64,000 nucleotides of DNA. It comes from Rosa chinensis (Eukaryota > Streptophyta > Magnoliopsida > Rosales > Rosaceae). The first letter of the stretch is position 1, and each line of letters opens with the position of its first letter. The translations under genes were made by a program, and so were the position numbers. Below the pieces are notes generated by a model, which was given only the letters and a program-made list of their open reading frames with translations, did no database searches and was not told the DNA's origin. Where the stretch lies: assembly GCF_002994745.2 (NCBI RefSeq), contig NC_037092.1:86280398-86344397 (forward strand), read 5' to 3'. This document shows positions 10,932 through 22,830 of the stretch, piece by piece.

Positions 10932-11342
10932 TGTTAATGTCTAAAAGTCTAGCGGTAGCTGGACCTTAGCTAACGCTGATCCGGCAGGCGGATCGATACC
11001 TTTGTTGTGAATGGTTCCCGTTACCTGCCAAATAAAATATAATGGGCGTCAGAGGGAGACCGCGCCGGGCGGTCTTCAACTCTCCGATGCCTAAGTTAGT
11101 CAATGTATTTATGTTGACAAAGTAACAGTAGGTAAGTATTGAATGCGTAATAAATGAGGAGAGAGGAGAGGACCTTTTATAGGTGAGGAAGAGGATGATC
11201 TTCTCCTTGTTTTCGATGTGGGACTGATGGTGCTTCAGTTCCCAGTTTCAGTAGCTTCTGATGCCATCTTGACACGGCGCGTGGCGGCGCGTCGGCGGTG
11301 CTTTGGGGTTGATCCGGGGCTCAGGCGGTAACCCGGCTAACA
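10932..11342 (-). repeat. 5' LTR of the gypsy element
   Basis: It is bounded by TGTTA at 10932 and TAACA at 11342, giving about 411 bp with short inverted ends. It contains a minus-strand TATA-like CTATAAAAGG near 11173-11183. It abuts the primer site on the gag side. The partner LTR lies outside the window. Confidence 0.75.
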
Positions 11343-11419
11343 GTCTTTTCGTCAGTCACTCATATGGTGGGCGTTGGTACCCCCGGCGGTACCATGAGCG
11401 TGGCTCATTATAGCTAATT

Positions 11420-11693
11420 ATGCTTGCAAATGGACATGCATGTACAGTTACATTGTGTAAAGTTTCCAGAACAAGTTTGATGTCATCCACAAGATTACCT
11501 TCAGCCAAAGCTTCATGTTGGGGATTAGAAATGTCGTGCTTTGCTTGTAGGCAGTCCATCTCAACAATAACGTTACTGGCATATAAAGTATGGAGTAGCT
11601 GCACACCCTATTTGATGGCTTGCAACTCCACCTATTTTGGAGACTACATATTAGAGACTGGGACAGCAAATGCAGCTCGGAATTGTCCGCTGT
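11420..11693 (-). pseudogene. LINE fragment: C-terminal half of RNase H domain
   Basis: The minus strand encodes VELQAIK, then VIVEMDCLQAKHDISN and LETLHNVTVHACP. This is the second half of the RNase H (RVT_3) domain found at the end of plant LINE ORF2, including the conserved E (ELQA) and D (EMDC). The first half lies at 24170-23996, on the other side of the solo LTR 11694-23995. In-frame stops show it is dead. The right-hand neighbour sequence 11343-11420 is of uncertain origin. Confidence 0.75.
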
Positions 11694-12987
11694 TGTAATA
11701 CCTCAAAAATTCATTATTAATTTCTTGGAATTTCTTGGAATTAATAAGGTGTTCGTTAGTAGGATTTCGAGGTTCGAGGGTTGAGCGAAAGTGTTTTACA
11801 CGAATAATTACTCGAAATGTTTTATTTTCGAGGAGTCAAAGGGTTGACGTATTATTCGTTGAGTTTCTCCGAAAACTGCCTTCATGAGAGTCGTAGAGCG
11901 CGTCGATACGAGTTCGTGGATATACGGAATGCATGAATCGGAGATCGTATGAGAAAATTATGGTCAATAGAAGTTTATGGTATTTTTGGAAATTTCTATA
12001 AATAAGATTTTCTGTTTTGGGAAAATCAGATTTGTATTTTTGGAAACTTTCTAAAATCGGAAACCCAAAAACGCTCCGTTCTCTCGACCCGACCAGGACC
12101 TGGTATTCCCACCCCGCCGGAACTCGCTGCTCCGGCAACCACAAGTCACGACACCGACCCAGATATGTTCCTCTCCTCTGTCCGGTCCTCCCTACGGTGG
12201 TGGCTTGCATCGATTCTCACCTAAGGCAGCGGATCGAAGGGGCGAAGTCGAGCGACGTTGGACTTGATCGGTTCTCCGATCTTTGGCGATGGCTAGGCTT
12301 GAATCCGATCTCATTTTGCTCATGGAAGCATCCTCGTTCGATCCTTAATTGGTGGTGGGTTTGTTTGATTTTCAGTGTGGAGCTGCAACACACGGTGAAC
12401 AATGTATTTCGGCTTGCGGCGGTGATTTAGGCCAAATTGGCTCAAGTCCCAGGTATTAAAGTTTATCCTCATTGTGTAAACTCCATTTTGGACAGTTGGA
12501 TCAAGCTGGTTTGAGTTTGGCAAGGCGGCGCGTCTGGCCATGTCTGGGACATTTTCTCACTTCAAAATCATATACTCGTCGATACGGGAATTTTGATATA
12601 TGATTTGTAGCATTTGGAAATCGTTTGAGCATGTTAGGATTTTTAACGGTTTCGATTATCTCTGTTTTCGACCCGTGAGGATCCAATTGTTGGATCGACT
12701 TATAGTTTGAACATATCGATCCTAGAAGTATTCAGGAGACTTTGGGTGGTCTCGGATGAAGTTTCGCCTCGATTGGTGTTATTTTCAGTGTTTTAGTTCA
12801 AACGAGGGTTCAAACTTTAATCGCTTTGTGATTCTTGTACTAAGTTGAGACCTGTTTTACTAGGTGATTGACGGAGAGTGTTCTGTAATTTATCTCGGCT
12901 GAGAAGACGCAGGGGAATTTAAAGGTGAGTAAATATCACGGGGTTGATTTATGAACGGAGTTACTTTAGTATTCGAAATTATTTATT

Positions 12988-14208
12988 AGGACTAATATCA
13001 GTTTACTCTCCTGAGGTTAGGGGTCGTCATCATGTTAGTCCCTCTAGTTTCAATTTAATCAGTAACACCCTTGTACTCTCCAAATTCATCAGCCGTGTCC
13101 AATTTTTGGACCTCCGTCCAAATTGGCCGTTAAATCTGTTATGTGGGCCCCACTTAGGGGGTAAAATGGTAATTTTGAACTCCAAATTAAAAAAAAAAAT
13201 TCTGTTTTTTTTTCCTTTTTTTATATATATTTTTTTATTATAAATTTTGTCTTCAACCTATATACCACAAGTTATATTAGGTTTATAAAAACAAAAAAAA
13301 TACTCTAGGTGTTTCTTCGTTTTTTTTTCTCCTGTTTCTTCTTCTTTTTTTTTAATATTTTTAATATTTTTTATTTTTATAAATTTTTTCTTCAACCTAT
13401 GCACCACAAATTATAATAGGTTTATAAAAAAAAAAAAAAATACTCTAGGTGGTTAAAAAGTCGCTCGCTGGTCTACGATATTTGTGATATATCTCCGATA
13501 AAGCGAAAATTTTTAGGATATATCTGTAAAATATATCTATAAAATATAATAGGTTTATAAAGTGAAGAATAATATGTTATATCCCCAATAAAGTGAAGAA
13601 ATATCTGTAAAATATGATTAAAAAAATAAATACATATATTTCTTCACTTTATTGGGGATATATCCTAAAATTCTTCGCTTTATCGGAGATATACCACAAA
13701 TATCGTAGACCAGCGAGCGAAGAATTTTAGGATATATCCCCAATAAAGTGAAGAAATATCTGTAAAATATACAAATATTTCTTCACTTTATTGGGGATAT
13801 ATCCTAAAATTCTTCACTTTATAAACCTATTATATTTTACAGATATATCCTAAAATTCTTCGCTTTATCGGAGATATATCTCAAATATCGTAGACCAGCG
13901 AGCGACTTTTTAACCACCTAGAGTATTTTTTTTGTTTTTATAAACCTATTATAACTTGTGGTGTATAGGTTGAAGACAAAATTATAAAAAAAATAAAAAT
14001 AAAAAAATTTGGAGCTCAAAATTACCATTTTGCCCCCTAAAAGGGGCCCACATAACAGATTTAACGTCCAATTTGGACGGAGGTCCAAAAGTTGGACACG
14101 GCTGATGAATTTGGAGAGTACAAGGGTGTTACTGATTAAATTGAAACTAGAGGGACTAACATGATGACGACCCCCCTAACCTTAAGGGGGTAAACTAAAA
14201 TTAGTCCT
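12988..14208. mobile_element. Foldback-type element with very long inverted repeats
   Basis: Ends AGGACTAAT and ATTAGTCCT are flanked by a perfect 7-bp duplication ATTTATT (12981-12987, 14209-14215). Almost the whole 1.2 kb is an imperfect palindrome. For example, the TTAGTCCCTCTAGTTTCAAT region near 13035 and the TAAAAAGTCGCTCGCTGGTC region near 13455 each have an inverted partner in the right arm. The centre near 13640-13800 has further short inverted copies of an ATATCCCCAATAAAGTGAAG phrase. No coding capacity. Confidence 0.85.
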
Positions 14209-14384
14209 ATTTATTAAATTGTGAAATCGTTTTTGGAAATAAATATTTATTTTAAATTATATGAACTTGATCGTCAACGGTTCATAGGTAAGTAAAATGA
14301 AGTTTTATTATAAAAAATGATTTTTCACGTGTTTTGTATTTGTGAAATATAGTTGATATTAGTAGTATTCCTGAGCGGGTGACT

Positions 14385-14432
14385 GCATGTGTGTGTCTGT
14401 GTGTGTGTGTGTGTGTCTGTGTGTGTATACGT
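14385..14432. repeat. TG/CA-rich microsatellite
   Basis: Imperfect (TG)n run with TCTG interruptions. Confidence 0.9.
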
Positions 14433-15464
14433 GGAATATATATATTGGTGCAGTTGTGTAATGAGGTGGAATTAACATGTTTTGTGAGTTTGATGTTGCT
14501 ATTATTGTGATTTAATTTTCTATGGAAATGAATGAATTTTGGTTATTTTGAATGGAAACAATTATATTATTGACGTTTCGTATTTGAGAGTTTTACTTGT
14601 CAATTTGTGCTGGTGGTTTTAGGGGTGAAAACAATATTTTGAAATTGATTTCTATATTTTTTTTGATATGGGAGTTGAGCTTTGAAAACAATATTTGTTG
14701 CAGTCAATTATATTGTTTTTGAAAGTGTTGAGGTTGTCTAACATTTTGAGTCTTGAGTGACTTTTTAAATGTTTTAGTCTCTGTATCGAGGGTCTTTGTA
14801 CTGAGGGTCATAGTAGTGATCGAGGGTGGGTTATCAAAACCATGCCCTTGGCCGGGGTATAGTTACAATTCAATTAAAGCTCTAGTCTATCTGCCATTGT
14901 ATGTCATGGGGGGTAACAAGTAGGTTACTTGCAAATCATGAGTACGTGTTTTTAAAAGAGAGTTTGGGGTGTATTATTTCTTTTAATTGTCCGAGGAGGG
15001 ACTTGGTTTCATATTTAAATTATGTGTTATAGTTAAATGATTTTGTAACTTTAGTGATGTATGTTATCCTTAAGAGGTAAGGATGTCGAGTTTGAAAATG
15101 AATTATTTTATGTGATCGTTTTAGTTGAGTTCAAGGGGTGATTTCTTGGCTTCAGTATGAGTCTTTTGATTTTCTTATTTATTTTCCTTTTTCATTTCTA
15201 TTGTTTGAATTTAATGTAATCTCCTGAACTAAACTATATACATGGATTACTATGATTTCTATTGTTTGATTTTAATGTAATCTCTTGAACTAAACTATAT
15301 GTAGGAGTTGCTATGATTTGAATTGTGTGATTTTAGGTGATCTCATGAACTAATTTTCTATGTAGGGATTACTAATTTTTACCTTGTGTGATTTTAAGTT
15401 CAGTTGTGTTTTGTGGAGTTAAATGTCGTTGCTTTAATTTACCTCATGACACTACTACAAAAAG

Positions 15465-16150
15465 GTCATCAGACGACGGTGGATTTCTGTTGTCTGATGA
15501 CCAAGCTGACCGTGGTCTAAGTGAGTGTTGTGTGATTGGAAAATCAGACAACGGTGATTTCACCGTTGTGTGATAATAGTTTGCTCAACAGAAATACCTA
15601 TTTCCGTTGTGTGAGTTCTGCGCAGCATGTGCCTGGCATGGCATGTACGGCGATGCCTCGGCACATTCAGACAACAGAAGATGAAATTTTGCCGTTGTCT
15701 GAAATTCATAACACACAACAGGTATGGCTTATTCTTTGTTGTCTGAGATTCATAACACACAACGGATATAACTCATTCTTTGTTGTCTGAGATTCATAAC
15801 ACACAACGGATATAACTCATTATTTGTTGTCTGAGACTACTAACAGACAACAGATATTATTTGTTGTCTGAGGTAAGTAACACACAACTGAAGTAAAATG
15901 ATCTCCCTTGTCTGTTGATTACTCAGACAACAGTGATCATTTTATTTCTGTTGTGTGTTATGAATCTCACACAACAGAATTTTGTTTTCTTTTGTTGTTG
16001 GTTGTTAGTTCACACAACAACTATATTTGGTTATCCGTTGTGTGAATACTGTAATCAATTGGGTACCAACTAGTGACTGTTGTAGGAGGAGCCTCAATTT
16101 TAAACTCTTTTACATTCATACAACACATTGTTTTGTATTGTGTTGTATGA
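15465..16150. repeat. Subterminal repeats of CACTA 2, left end
   Basis: Dense array of CAGACAACA, GTTGTCTGAGATTCATAACA and CACACAACGG words. Several longer units of about 50 bp repeat in tandem between 15700 and 15880. Confidence 0.88.
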
Positions 16151-16431
16151 CTAACCCTTGAACAACAAGAAGAATATCGATATAAATGTTTGTCCAGAAT
16201 AATGCTCAATATATTACCATATAAACAATACTCTAATCCATATATATCATTCAAGTACCATTATTCAAGCACCGATACATTCAAGTAACAAGATAATGCA
16301 CCAAACAAGAGCATTCTTAGCTAGCTACACATGAATAAAAAAACATTCCTATTCTTGATGGCTCTTAACCTTCAGCTGCCATTCGCTTCTACAAAACCTC
16401 GAATGTCTCACTCATCATCTCCTGCTAACCC

Positions 16432-16694
16432 CATTGCGCATGGCTGCACAAGTGCTAAAAGTCTTGCCAGCAGCTGCCAATCCTCCTAGTGCAAACCAGG
16501 TACCATATGTGAAGCAAACTCCCCAATCTCCATACCTGTTCAAATGTTTATAAGAGTTTACTTATTATTCAAGTTCTCCATTTTTTTTCCTGTACTAGGT
16601 GAAGCCAAAGAAGGATGCACAATTTGCTAAATCAGAAAATGGCCACATCCTAAATAGGAAGAAAGTTGTGCATGGAATCCTCAATGAAAAGTAA
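16432..16694 (+). pseudogene. Unrecognised two-exon fragment inside CACTA 2
   Basis: The plus strand reads [20 protein letters not shown] then a possible donor. After an acceptor near 16600 it reads VKPKKDAQFAKSENGHILNR and KKVVHGILNEK with a stop. I do not recognise the protein. Splice sites are plausible but the fragment could be chance. Confidence 0.25.
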
Positions 16695-17336
16695 TCCCAC
16701 ATGTTAAGTGTATTACCTTGCCATTTTATTTTCTTTATCTGTTCATTTTATTTCATGTGTTCCCTGCCCCTGCTTGGAACTTGAGGGCTTTCAGAATTTA
16801 GGAATTAAAAAGAGACTTAAGGCAATCCCAGGCACCTCTTTTCTATGAGGTAGAGGCTAGGATTTTCACTCCTTTTTAATAGGAAAATCATATGAAAACA
16901 GGAAGTACTATCAAAATGTGCCAGCAGTCCACAGAATATGAAAACTCTACTTCTCTTTACAATTAACAGGATACAAAAAACATGATGATCAACAAACACC
17001 ATCAACCAAAAAGTACACAAAACAAGACCACCAAACTGCAAACAATCATAGACCTAAGAAAATCCAATAGACAAGGGGACAAATTAAAACTGAATCAAAA
17101 CTCAGACTGTTAAGGAACAACTTGAAGGGGGCAAAAAAAAAAAGCCTCACTTATATATCAACTGCCACTGCTGACAATGTAGGATATTCTGGTTAGAAAT
17201 TGAACGTACTCTCTTTGAAAGAAATAGGTAGCTAATCGAGCCATCTAAAGTTCATGAGACATTCAAATATTCTCATAAAAATGCTCAGCTAAATGACAAC
17301 ATTTACTAGTACTGAGTCATTATTGTACCTGGAATA

Positions 17337-18340
17337 ACTTGCACTTGAATTCCTTGCTGTTGCAAAAAATCCGTCTCCTCTCCACCCCTTCTAAACAACA
17401 AACAATAAATGTTACCAATTCCACATGTAAGGAATCACCATAACTTTTTGAAGATAAAATCTAAGAACTCACCAATGGATCCCCTCCTTTTAGTCTGACA
17501 ACAGTAGCTCCAGCTTCAGCAAAACTCAGTAGCAATTCATGTATCTCCTCCTGAAATGCGAGGATCAAATTACTTACCGGTTCCACAAAATCCCAATCTA
17601 TTAAACTTTACAATCATTATCACAAAATAAAATGTTTTAATTCGAATCCCAAAGCAATTCATAAAACTTTACAATCATTACCACAAACCGGAATGCCCAA
17701 TTCACCCAGTTACACAAATATTAAAATTTACAGTTGGGGAAAGCACCCAATTAGAAATCAAAGCAAAATTTGGTCTTGGCTAAATATAAGAGATGGTAAT
17801 AAAGATTAGAGCTTCACCTGGGTTCTGCTATGGTACCCAGCAGTCTTGCCCACATAGACAGGTCGAGCATCAGAGGCAACAAAATCCAACACATCATTGG
17901 ACACCAACCTATCATACAGCCTTCAATGTCAGGAGTTCAAGGTCCCCAGGCCCAGGCCCACTAAGAAGACATTTCCAGGCCCACACGTGCCTCCACCACA
18001 CCCTTCTTCCCTCTCTCTCCTCTCTCAACACCTGAAGCAGCTTTCTCAGCTCTGGTAGCTGCAAGGCAATGTCATTTTGCCTTGTGAAATCAGAATCAGC
18101 ATCACAATTAGGAAGGAGAGAGCATAGAGTAGTTTCCTCCAATTGGTTATTGTATAGCCGCTGGTCTCTCTGGTACCTCTCAATAGAATGCTTCTCTGTA
18201 AAAGGAGAAGTACAAGAAGGGGAGTTGAAGTGTAGAGAGCAAAGGGGTTGAGGGTTTAAGGAATTGGGTTTTCCGAAATGGGTGGAAGAAAGAGATTGAA
18301 GCCTACTGACAAGAGCAATGATTTAGACTGGAATGGAAGA
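17337..18340 (-). pseudogene. UPM1: Captured fragment of uroporphyrinogen-III C-methyltransferase (SUMT)
   Basis: Minus-strand exons in order: a transit-peptide-like N-terminus (SLSSTHFGKPNSLN; CSLLPNCDADSDFT), the SAM-binding start VGPGPGDLELLTLKAV, then DRLVSNDVLDFVASDARPVY / VGKTAGYHSRTQ (about 17818-17945), EEIHELLLSFAEAGATVVRL / KGGDPL (about 17473-17551) and GGEETDFLQQQGIQVQVIPG (about 17337-17395). Plant UPM1 methylates uroporphyrinogen III in plastids for siroheme. The C-terminal half is missing. An ATT stands where the initiator ATG would be expected (ATT GCT CTT). A small deletion between TLKAV and DRLVSN shifts the frame. Introns are retained, so this is a DNA-level capture. Confidence 0.83.
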
Positions 18341-18369
18341 CAGTTAGTGAATGGAGGACAGTTAGTGTT

Positions 18370-19840
18370 TGTGTTTATCTGTAGAAGCAAGAGAAAAGGT
18401 CTATACTCATAATCTCAGTAACGTAAACCAATAAGAACCACCAACAACCAAATTGATAAGCTAAACTATGTCGAGAAACCAAAGCATTACTTGCAGGTCA
18501 ATTTAGTAATGGGAACCATATTGTGATGCCTTTAAAAAATATGAAAGCAGTCTGATAGAAATTATTTTCCAGGTTAATTCTTATGCAGCTAATCCTAAAA
18601 TTGTTATAGTCTAATATGCCCTAATGATGTCCAGAATCCCTATACCTCTTTATCAACGCCATATTTAACATCTGAAAATCGTAGAAGATATGATTTTTAG
18701 AAAAAATGAAAATATATGTTCCTGCAGAATTCCAACAACTCTCTTTGGTACTCCAGCAAGCGCAAGAAAAAATTTGCAATTGTTTTTTTCTACGCATCAA
18801 CTATGAAGTTGAAAATGAACTGGGAAACTAAAATCTAACTGAACGTGAAACAATGAACTTTTGAGAATCTATGAACATCACCTACTTTGCCTAACCGTCT
18901 TTCCAAAACTATGAAATCTTAAGTTGATTACAGATTTACAGGAACTCATAATCGAAGGGTTTGAACTCTGTTCAGCCAAAAAAAGACAAAGAGAATAGTC
19001 CTATTTTAAACAACCATCTCTACACCAAATGGCTAACTGAATGCATCAACTAAACAGAACTAAAGTGCGAGAGAGAGAGAGAGAGAGAGGCATTGTAATA
19101 TTAATTACCGGGAAACTATTCCACTGTAAATGCTTGTACCACCAGTGCCTGCAAGTCAAGAATATATATCCAATGAAAATCAAACTCAAGTGATGTTAAA
19201 AAAGACCTAATCGTTTGTCCAATATACGATTTAATCAACACAAACTGACCGATTTAGTTTAATCAATCAATTTCAGTAACCCATAGAAAGAAAATTCAAA
19301 CAAATTATAGATCGAGAAGAGCAAAAATTACTCACTGACCATTAGTTTGAACTACTTGTAGTTCTAGCCACACCTATGCATCTGCAAGATTGCTGAGATT
19401 TTTCTTTCATGCACATTGACCATCATATATCAAATGTCAAATGAAATCAGGTGCTCTACGTACCTTTTCTGTGGTGAAAAATTGGGAGGTCTTTTCAATT
19501 TTTGTGCTGTTGTACGAAATCTTTGATTAGTTAATTTGAAACAGGAATTTGAATTGTCACACACAGAGCAAAGAAAGAAAAGTATGAAACTTTATCACTC
19601 ACTCAACAACAGGAAGACACACAAACATGGTACCACAAAAAGCATCATAAGTTGATGACAAAGTCTTGTGCAAAGAGTAGTTTGGTTACTGAAGAATGTA
19701 GTAAGAAAACACTTTCAACAAAAACAAGTAGCATTCTACCTAAATATTTCAGCTTCCTAATCCTCGCAAAGATATTGAAACAATGCCTTAAACTCTATAA
19801 TGTATGTTGAGTCAAAAATGCAAAGTAAAGCTTTCAGCAG
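18370..19840. other. CACTA 2 interior between the two captured genes
   Basis: AT-rich, with an (AG)n run at 19068-19089. A possible short minus-strand exon near 19460-19500 (KRPPNFSPQK) is followed by a donor-like GTACG. No gene recognised. Confidence 0.4.
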
Positions 19841-19859
19841 AAGCAATTATAGACTAAAG

Positions 19860-21852
19860 CTTTCACATTTGCATCAGCATAAAACCTACACGTAGCAGGT
19901 ATAGGTGTGTATCTCATACCTGATCGAGTCCCTTGATTCAAAGGGGAGGGCCGGACTGCGTAAACAATATCTGCCAGTGTAATTAATAGTGCATACCCAA
20001 CTAGTGAGCTGCGTAAAGACAAGCTTGCAAACATCACGAATCGCAGTCAGCATTGCTAGATGTGCGCCAACATGAATCTGGTTTGTTGCATTCTCGTACA
20101 AACCCTTGAAAACCTGTATGAAGATTAGTAAAGAAAATTTATAATCAATGGACGTTATTTAAAGCAGTTGCTCAAAACACAACAGGCAGTTGCTCAAAAC
20201 ACAACAGAGAAACTCCATAAACAATCAAGCTAACTCACAATTATCTTTATAGGCGAACACATGAAAAAAAAAAGCTTCTTCGAAAGAGTAGCACTGACCT
20301 TTTGAGCCACAGCCAAGGCGGCCTCATCTCGACTAACACATCTGAGTATAATATCAGGCACTTCACCAATGACTCCCTAGATTGACATTTATGTTAGTGG
20401 ACATGTAGATACGAATGTATAAATGCAAGTGAGTACAAAATGGAGAACTCTCCAAGTAAATGGGAGCCTATATATGGGAACAAAGAAATACAGTACCTGG
20501 ATTTCTGATTCTCTAGCATCGTTAGTCACCAGAGCTTCCAACTGAAACCATTACAGAACATGGGTCAGGCTAAGATTGCATCATTACATACTAAAATAAA
20601 AAGGCAAAATGGAAATATTTATACGTGAACTGAGTATCCTTTGCAAATCCCATATAATGTATTGATGGTTGCTATGTGTCATTATGCAAATTCAAATCCA
20701 CGTTTACTGAAGTGTTTGGCTGTGCAATGCCTTTGTCCCCTTCTCCAATCCCCCCTCTCAAAATAGAAGAGGATAAAGAGTGCCAACCCAATTTGGGTAA
20801 TGTTACATACATGAAAATGAATGATATGCCAGACAGGGACCAAACACAACACTTCTGGAACCTTTATAAATAGACCAAGAACCCATCCCCAATACAAATA
20901 GGACTAGACAAACATCAGATAAGTAAAAGCTAAAAAGGTTGACCTTCTGTGCAACAATCTGGTATTTTTCCAATGCAGCCCCTGTGGTGAGGGAAGGTTC
21001 TGAGAGACTTCCAAGACGTTCAGTTACAGCAGGTGAAGGTGGTGGCTGTGAGGACACTCCAGATTCCTGGAAACAAAATAAAAATTTGGGCAACAGAGAA
21101 AACATGAAACTTAACCACCCTACAATCATGAAAGAAGTTTCGTCAACCTTTACAGCATCAGATGACTCTACAGAGTGCAGCTCAGGGGCAGAAGCAGCAG
21201 AAGGAAATGAGGCAACAACAGAATCATTTTCAGAACTATGCTGGGAAACACCATCAGCCGCCCCAACATGAATAGATGAAGCACTCTTACACATAATACT
21301 GTAATGTCAAACATTTAAGCAATTAATACTTCATCATGCAGTACAGAACTATAAACACCAACCTAAGATGGAGGGCAGAATTGGATTCCATCGCTTCATC
21401 TAATGGACGAGAAACAGCTTCAAATTTGCTTCCAGGTCCTGGTGAGTAGTCCGTGTTAAGTTGTCCGGATGCTGAACCATATGTGCTAGTGAGACCAGTA
21501 CTACCAGATGAAGCTGTGGTAGCAACTGGCAGAACGTGCGAACTTTGAATAGATTGGTTTTGCCAGGGAAGCCGAACAAAATCCTACATCATTTAGATGG
21601 TGTAAGAAGAAAAGAACCACAAGGCATTCTTCAAAGGAGAAGATCTCCCAAGTAAAAGGTAGCATCTTACCTCATAAACTCGTTGCTGAGAAAGGGACAA
21701 ATGACCAGGTTTAGGGCGGAGAGCTTCTGGCACAACACCCATAGAACCTTGTGGATACATGTTTGCATCAAAATAGGTTGCACCAACACCTTCTCTCTTT
21801 CTTCTTACTGAAAGCTGCGGACCTATTTCCCCGTCAATTGTTGCTACCGCCT
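19860..21852 (-). pseudogene. NOT1: Captured fragment of CCR4-NOT complex subunit 1 (NOT1)
   Basis: Consecutive minus-strand exons encode typical plant NOT1 text: VATIDGEIGPQLSVRRKREG and VVPEALRPKPGHLSLSQQRV (about 21670-21852), FVRLPWQNQSIQS (21540-21590), PELHSVESSDAVK (about 21150-21292), a serine/proline-rich piece with ALEKYQIVAQKV (about 20940-21068), LEALVTNDARESEIQ (20497-20541), VIGEVPDIILRCVSRDEAAL (about 20297-20380) and GLYENATNQIHVGAHLAMLT then RDVCKLVFTQLTSW (about 19990-20113). NOT1 is the roughly 2,400-residue scaffold of the cytoplasmic deadenylase complex; only a central slice is here. It is a passenger without the gene's ends. Confidence 0.85.
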
Positions 21853-22286
21853 GAAACCAATAAAACACCATTAAACGACAAAATAATTGAAGAGAGATGT
21901 CATCTAAATACAAGAATGATTTAATCTACTAAAATTAGACCTGATTTAATTTTCAAGGCTCCAAGAATTCAGAAGAAAAAAATTCTCATATGAAATTTAA
22001 CAACTGAGATCAATTGAACTGTTGAACAATTATGAAGACTGGATGTAAATTAGCCAAACCAAACGCCCCCCCCCCCCCCGGGCTGGATCTTCCTTGCCCA
22101 AAGTCTCTCTCTATTGTATGGTTCAAGCAATACGAGTTAAAAAAAAAAAACAGAAATTATCCACATTCATGGATCTATCATGATTATACAGGTGCCATTG
22201 CTTGAGGGAAGAAAAAAGAACAAAAGGAAAAAATAAAAAACAAGAAGAAAAAAAGCAACTTGAATTCAGTAGATAGAAAAAAAATA

Positions 22287-22409
22287 CAGTACCTGGATTT
22301 CTGATTCTCTAGCATCGTTAGTCACCAGAGCTTCCAACTGAAACCATTACAGAACATGGGTCAGGCTAAGATCGCATCATTACATACTAAAATAAAAAGG
22401 CAAAATGGA
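22287..22409 (-). repeat. Second copy of the NOT1 LEALVTNDARESEIQ exon and flanks
   Basis: About 120 bp matching 20495-20617 almost base for base, including the exon and the adjacent intron through TACATACTAAAATAAAAAGG, lies about 1.8 kb upstream of the original in gene orientation. It is an internal duplication within the captured fragment. Confidence 0.85.
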
Positions 22410-22429
22410 AACAGCGACTAAGGGCTTAA

Positions 22430-22830
22430 TTCTTCCTCCTCCTCTCTCTTCCCCATGATAGTCCACCAAAGAAAACCAAATAGATTCTTATACTTTTTAT
22501 CTTTACCTGGTTAGTGCCGAATAGCAGAGACCTAACCCAGCACCTGTGGATGCCACAACAATTATTGACGTGAATATTGGCAGAGGAGGCTAGGTTATGG
22601 GCCACGAAGCCGGAAAATCCTAGGGAGATGCGGATCGCCATAAGAGCAAATTGAAATAGGAAGGTGAAGATTTTGGTATAGTGCAGTCTCGAAGACGAAG
22701 AAAAACGACCTAGAAAAGGGTAACAACAGCCAGGGAATGCCATTTTGTAGCAAAAGACGGCGAAATGGAGATGGTAGAGTAGAATTGAAGGTTGATATTC
22801 AAATCGGAGAAGCAATTGGATGAGATGAAG
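22430..22830 (-). pseudogene. Unrecognised coding-like segment near right end of CACTA 2
   Basis: The minus strand contains ALMAIRISLGFSGFVAHNLA and RCWVRSLLFGTNQ followed by a donor-like GTAAAG. It looks like the N-terminal exon of a small plant protein, possibly another captured gene. Family not recognised. Confidence 0.35.

Larger units (their letters stand above)
1..11342 (-). mobile_element. Ty3/gypsy LTR retrotransposon, Tat-like, 3' part outside window
   Basis: Reading leftwards on the minus strand, the order is 5' LTR (11342-10932), primer-binding region, gag, zinc knuckle, protease, reverse transcriptase and RNase H, then the window edge. The leader begins TTGGCGCCGTCTGTGGGAA directly after the LTR, which is characteristic of Tat-type gypsy elements. 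The body is interrupted by a CACTA element with a GGA target duplication (1707-1709 and 8514-8516). The reading frames of the protease part and the RT part are in phase across that insertion, so pol was probably one open frame before it. The 3' LTR is not in the window, so age by LTR divergence cannot be judged. Confidence 0.9.

Noticed and set aside
12017..12430. 137-codon plus-strand open frame
   Set aside because: Lies in a non-coding solo LTR and has no recognisable motif; likely chance.
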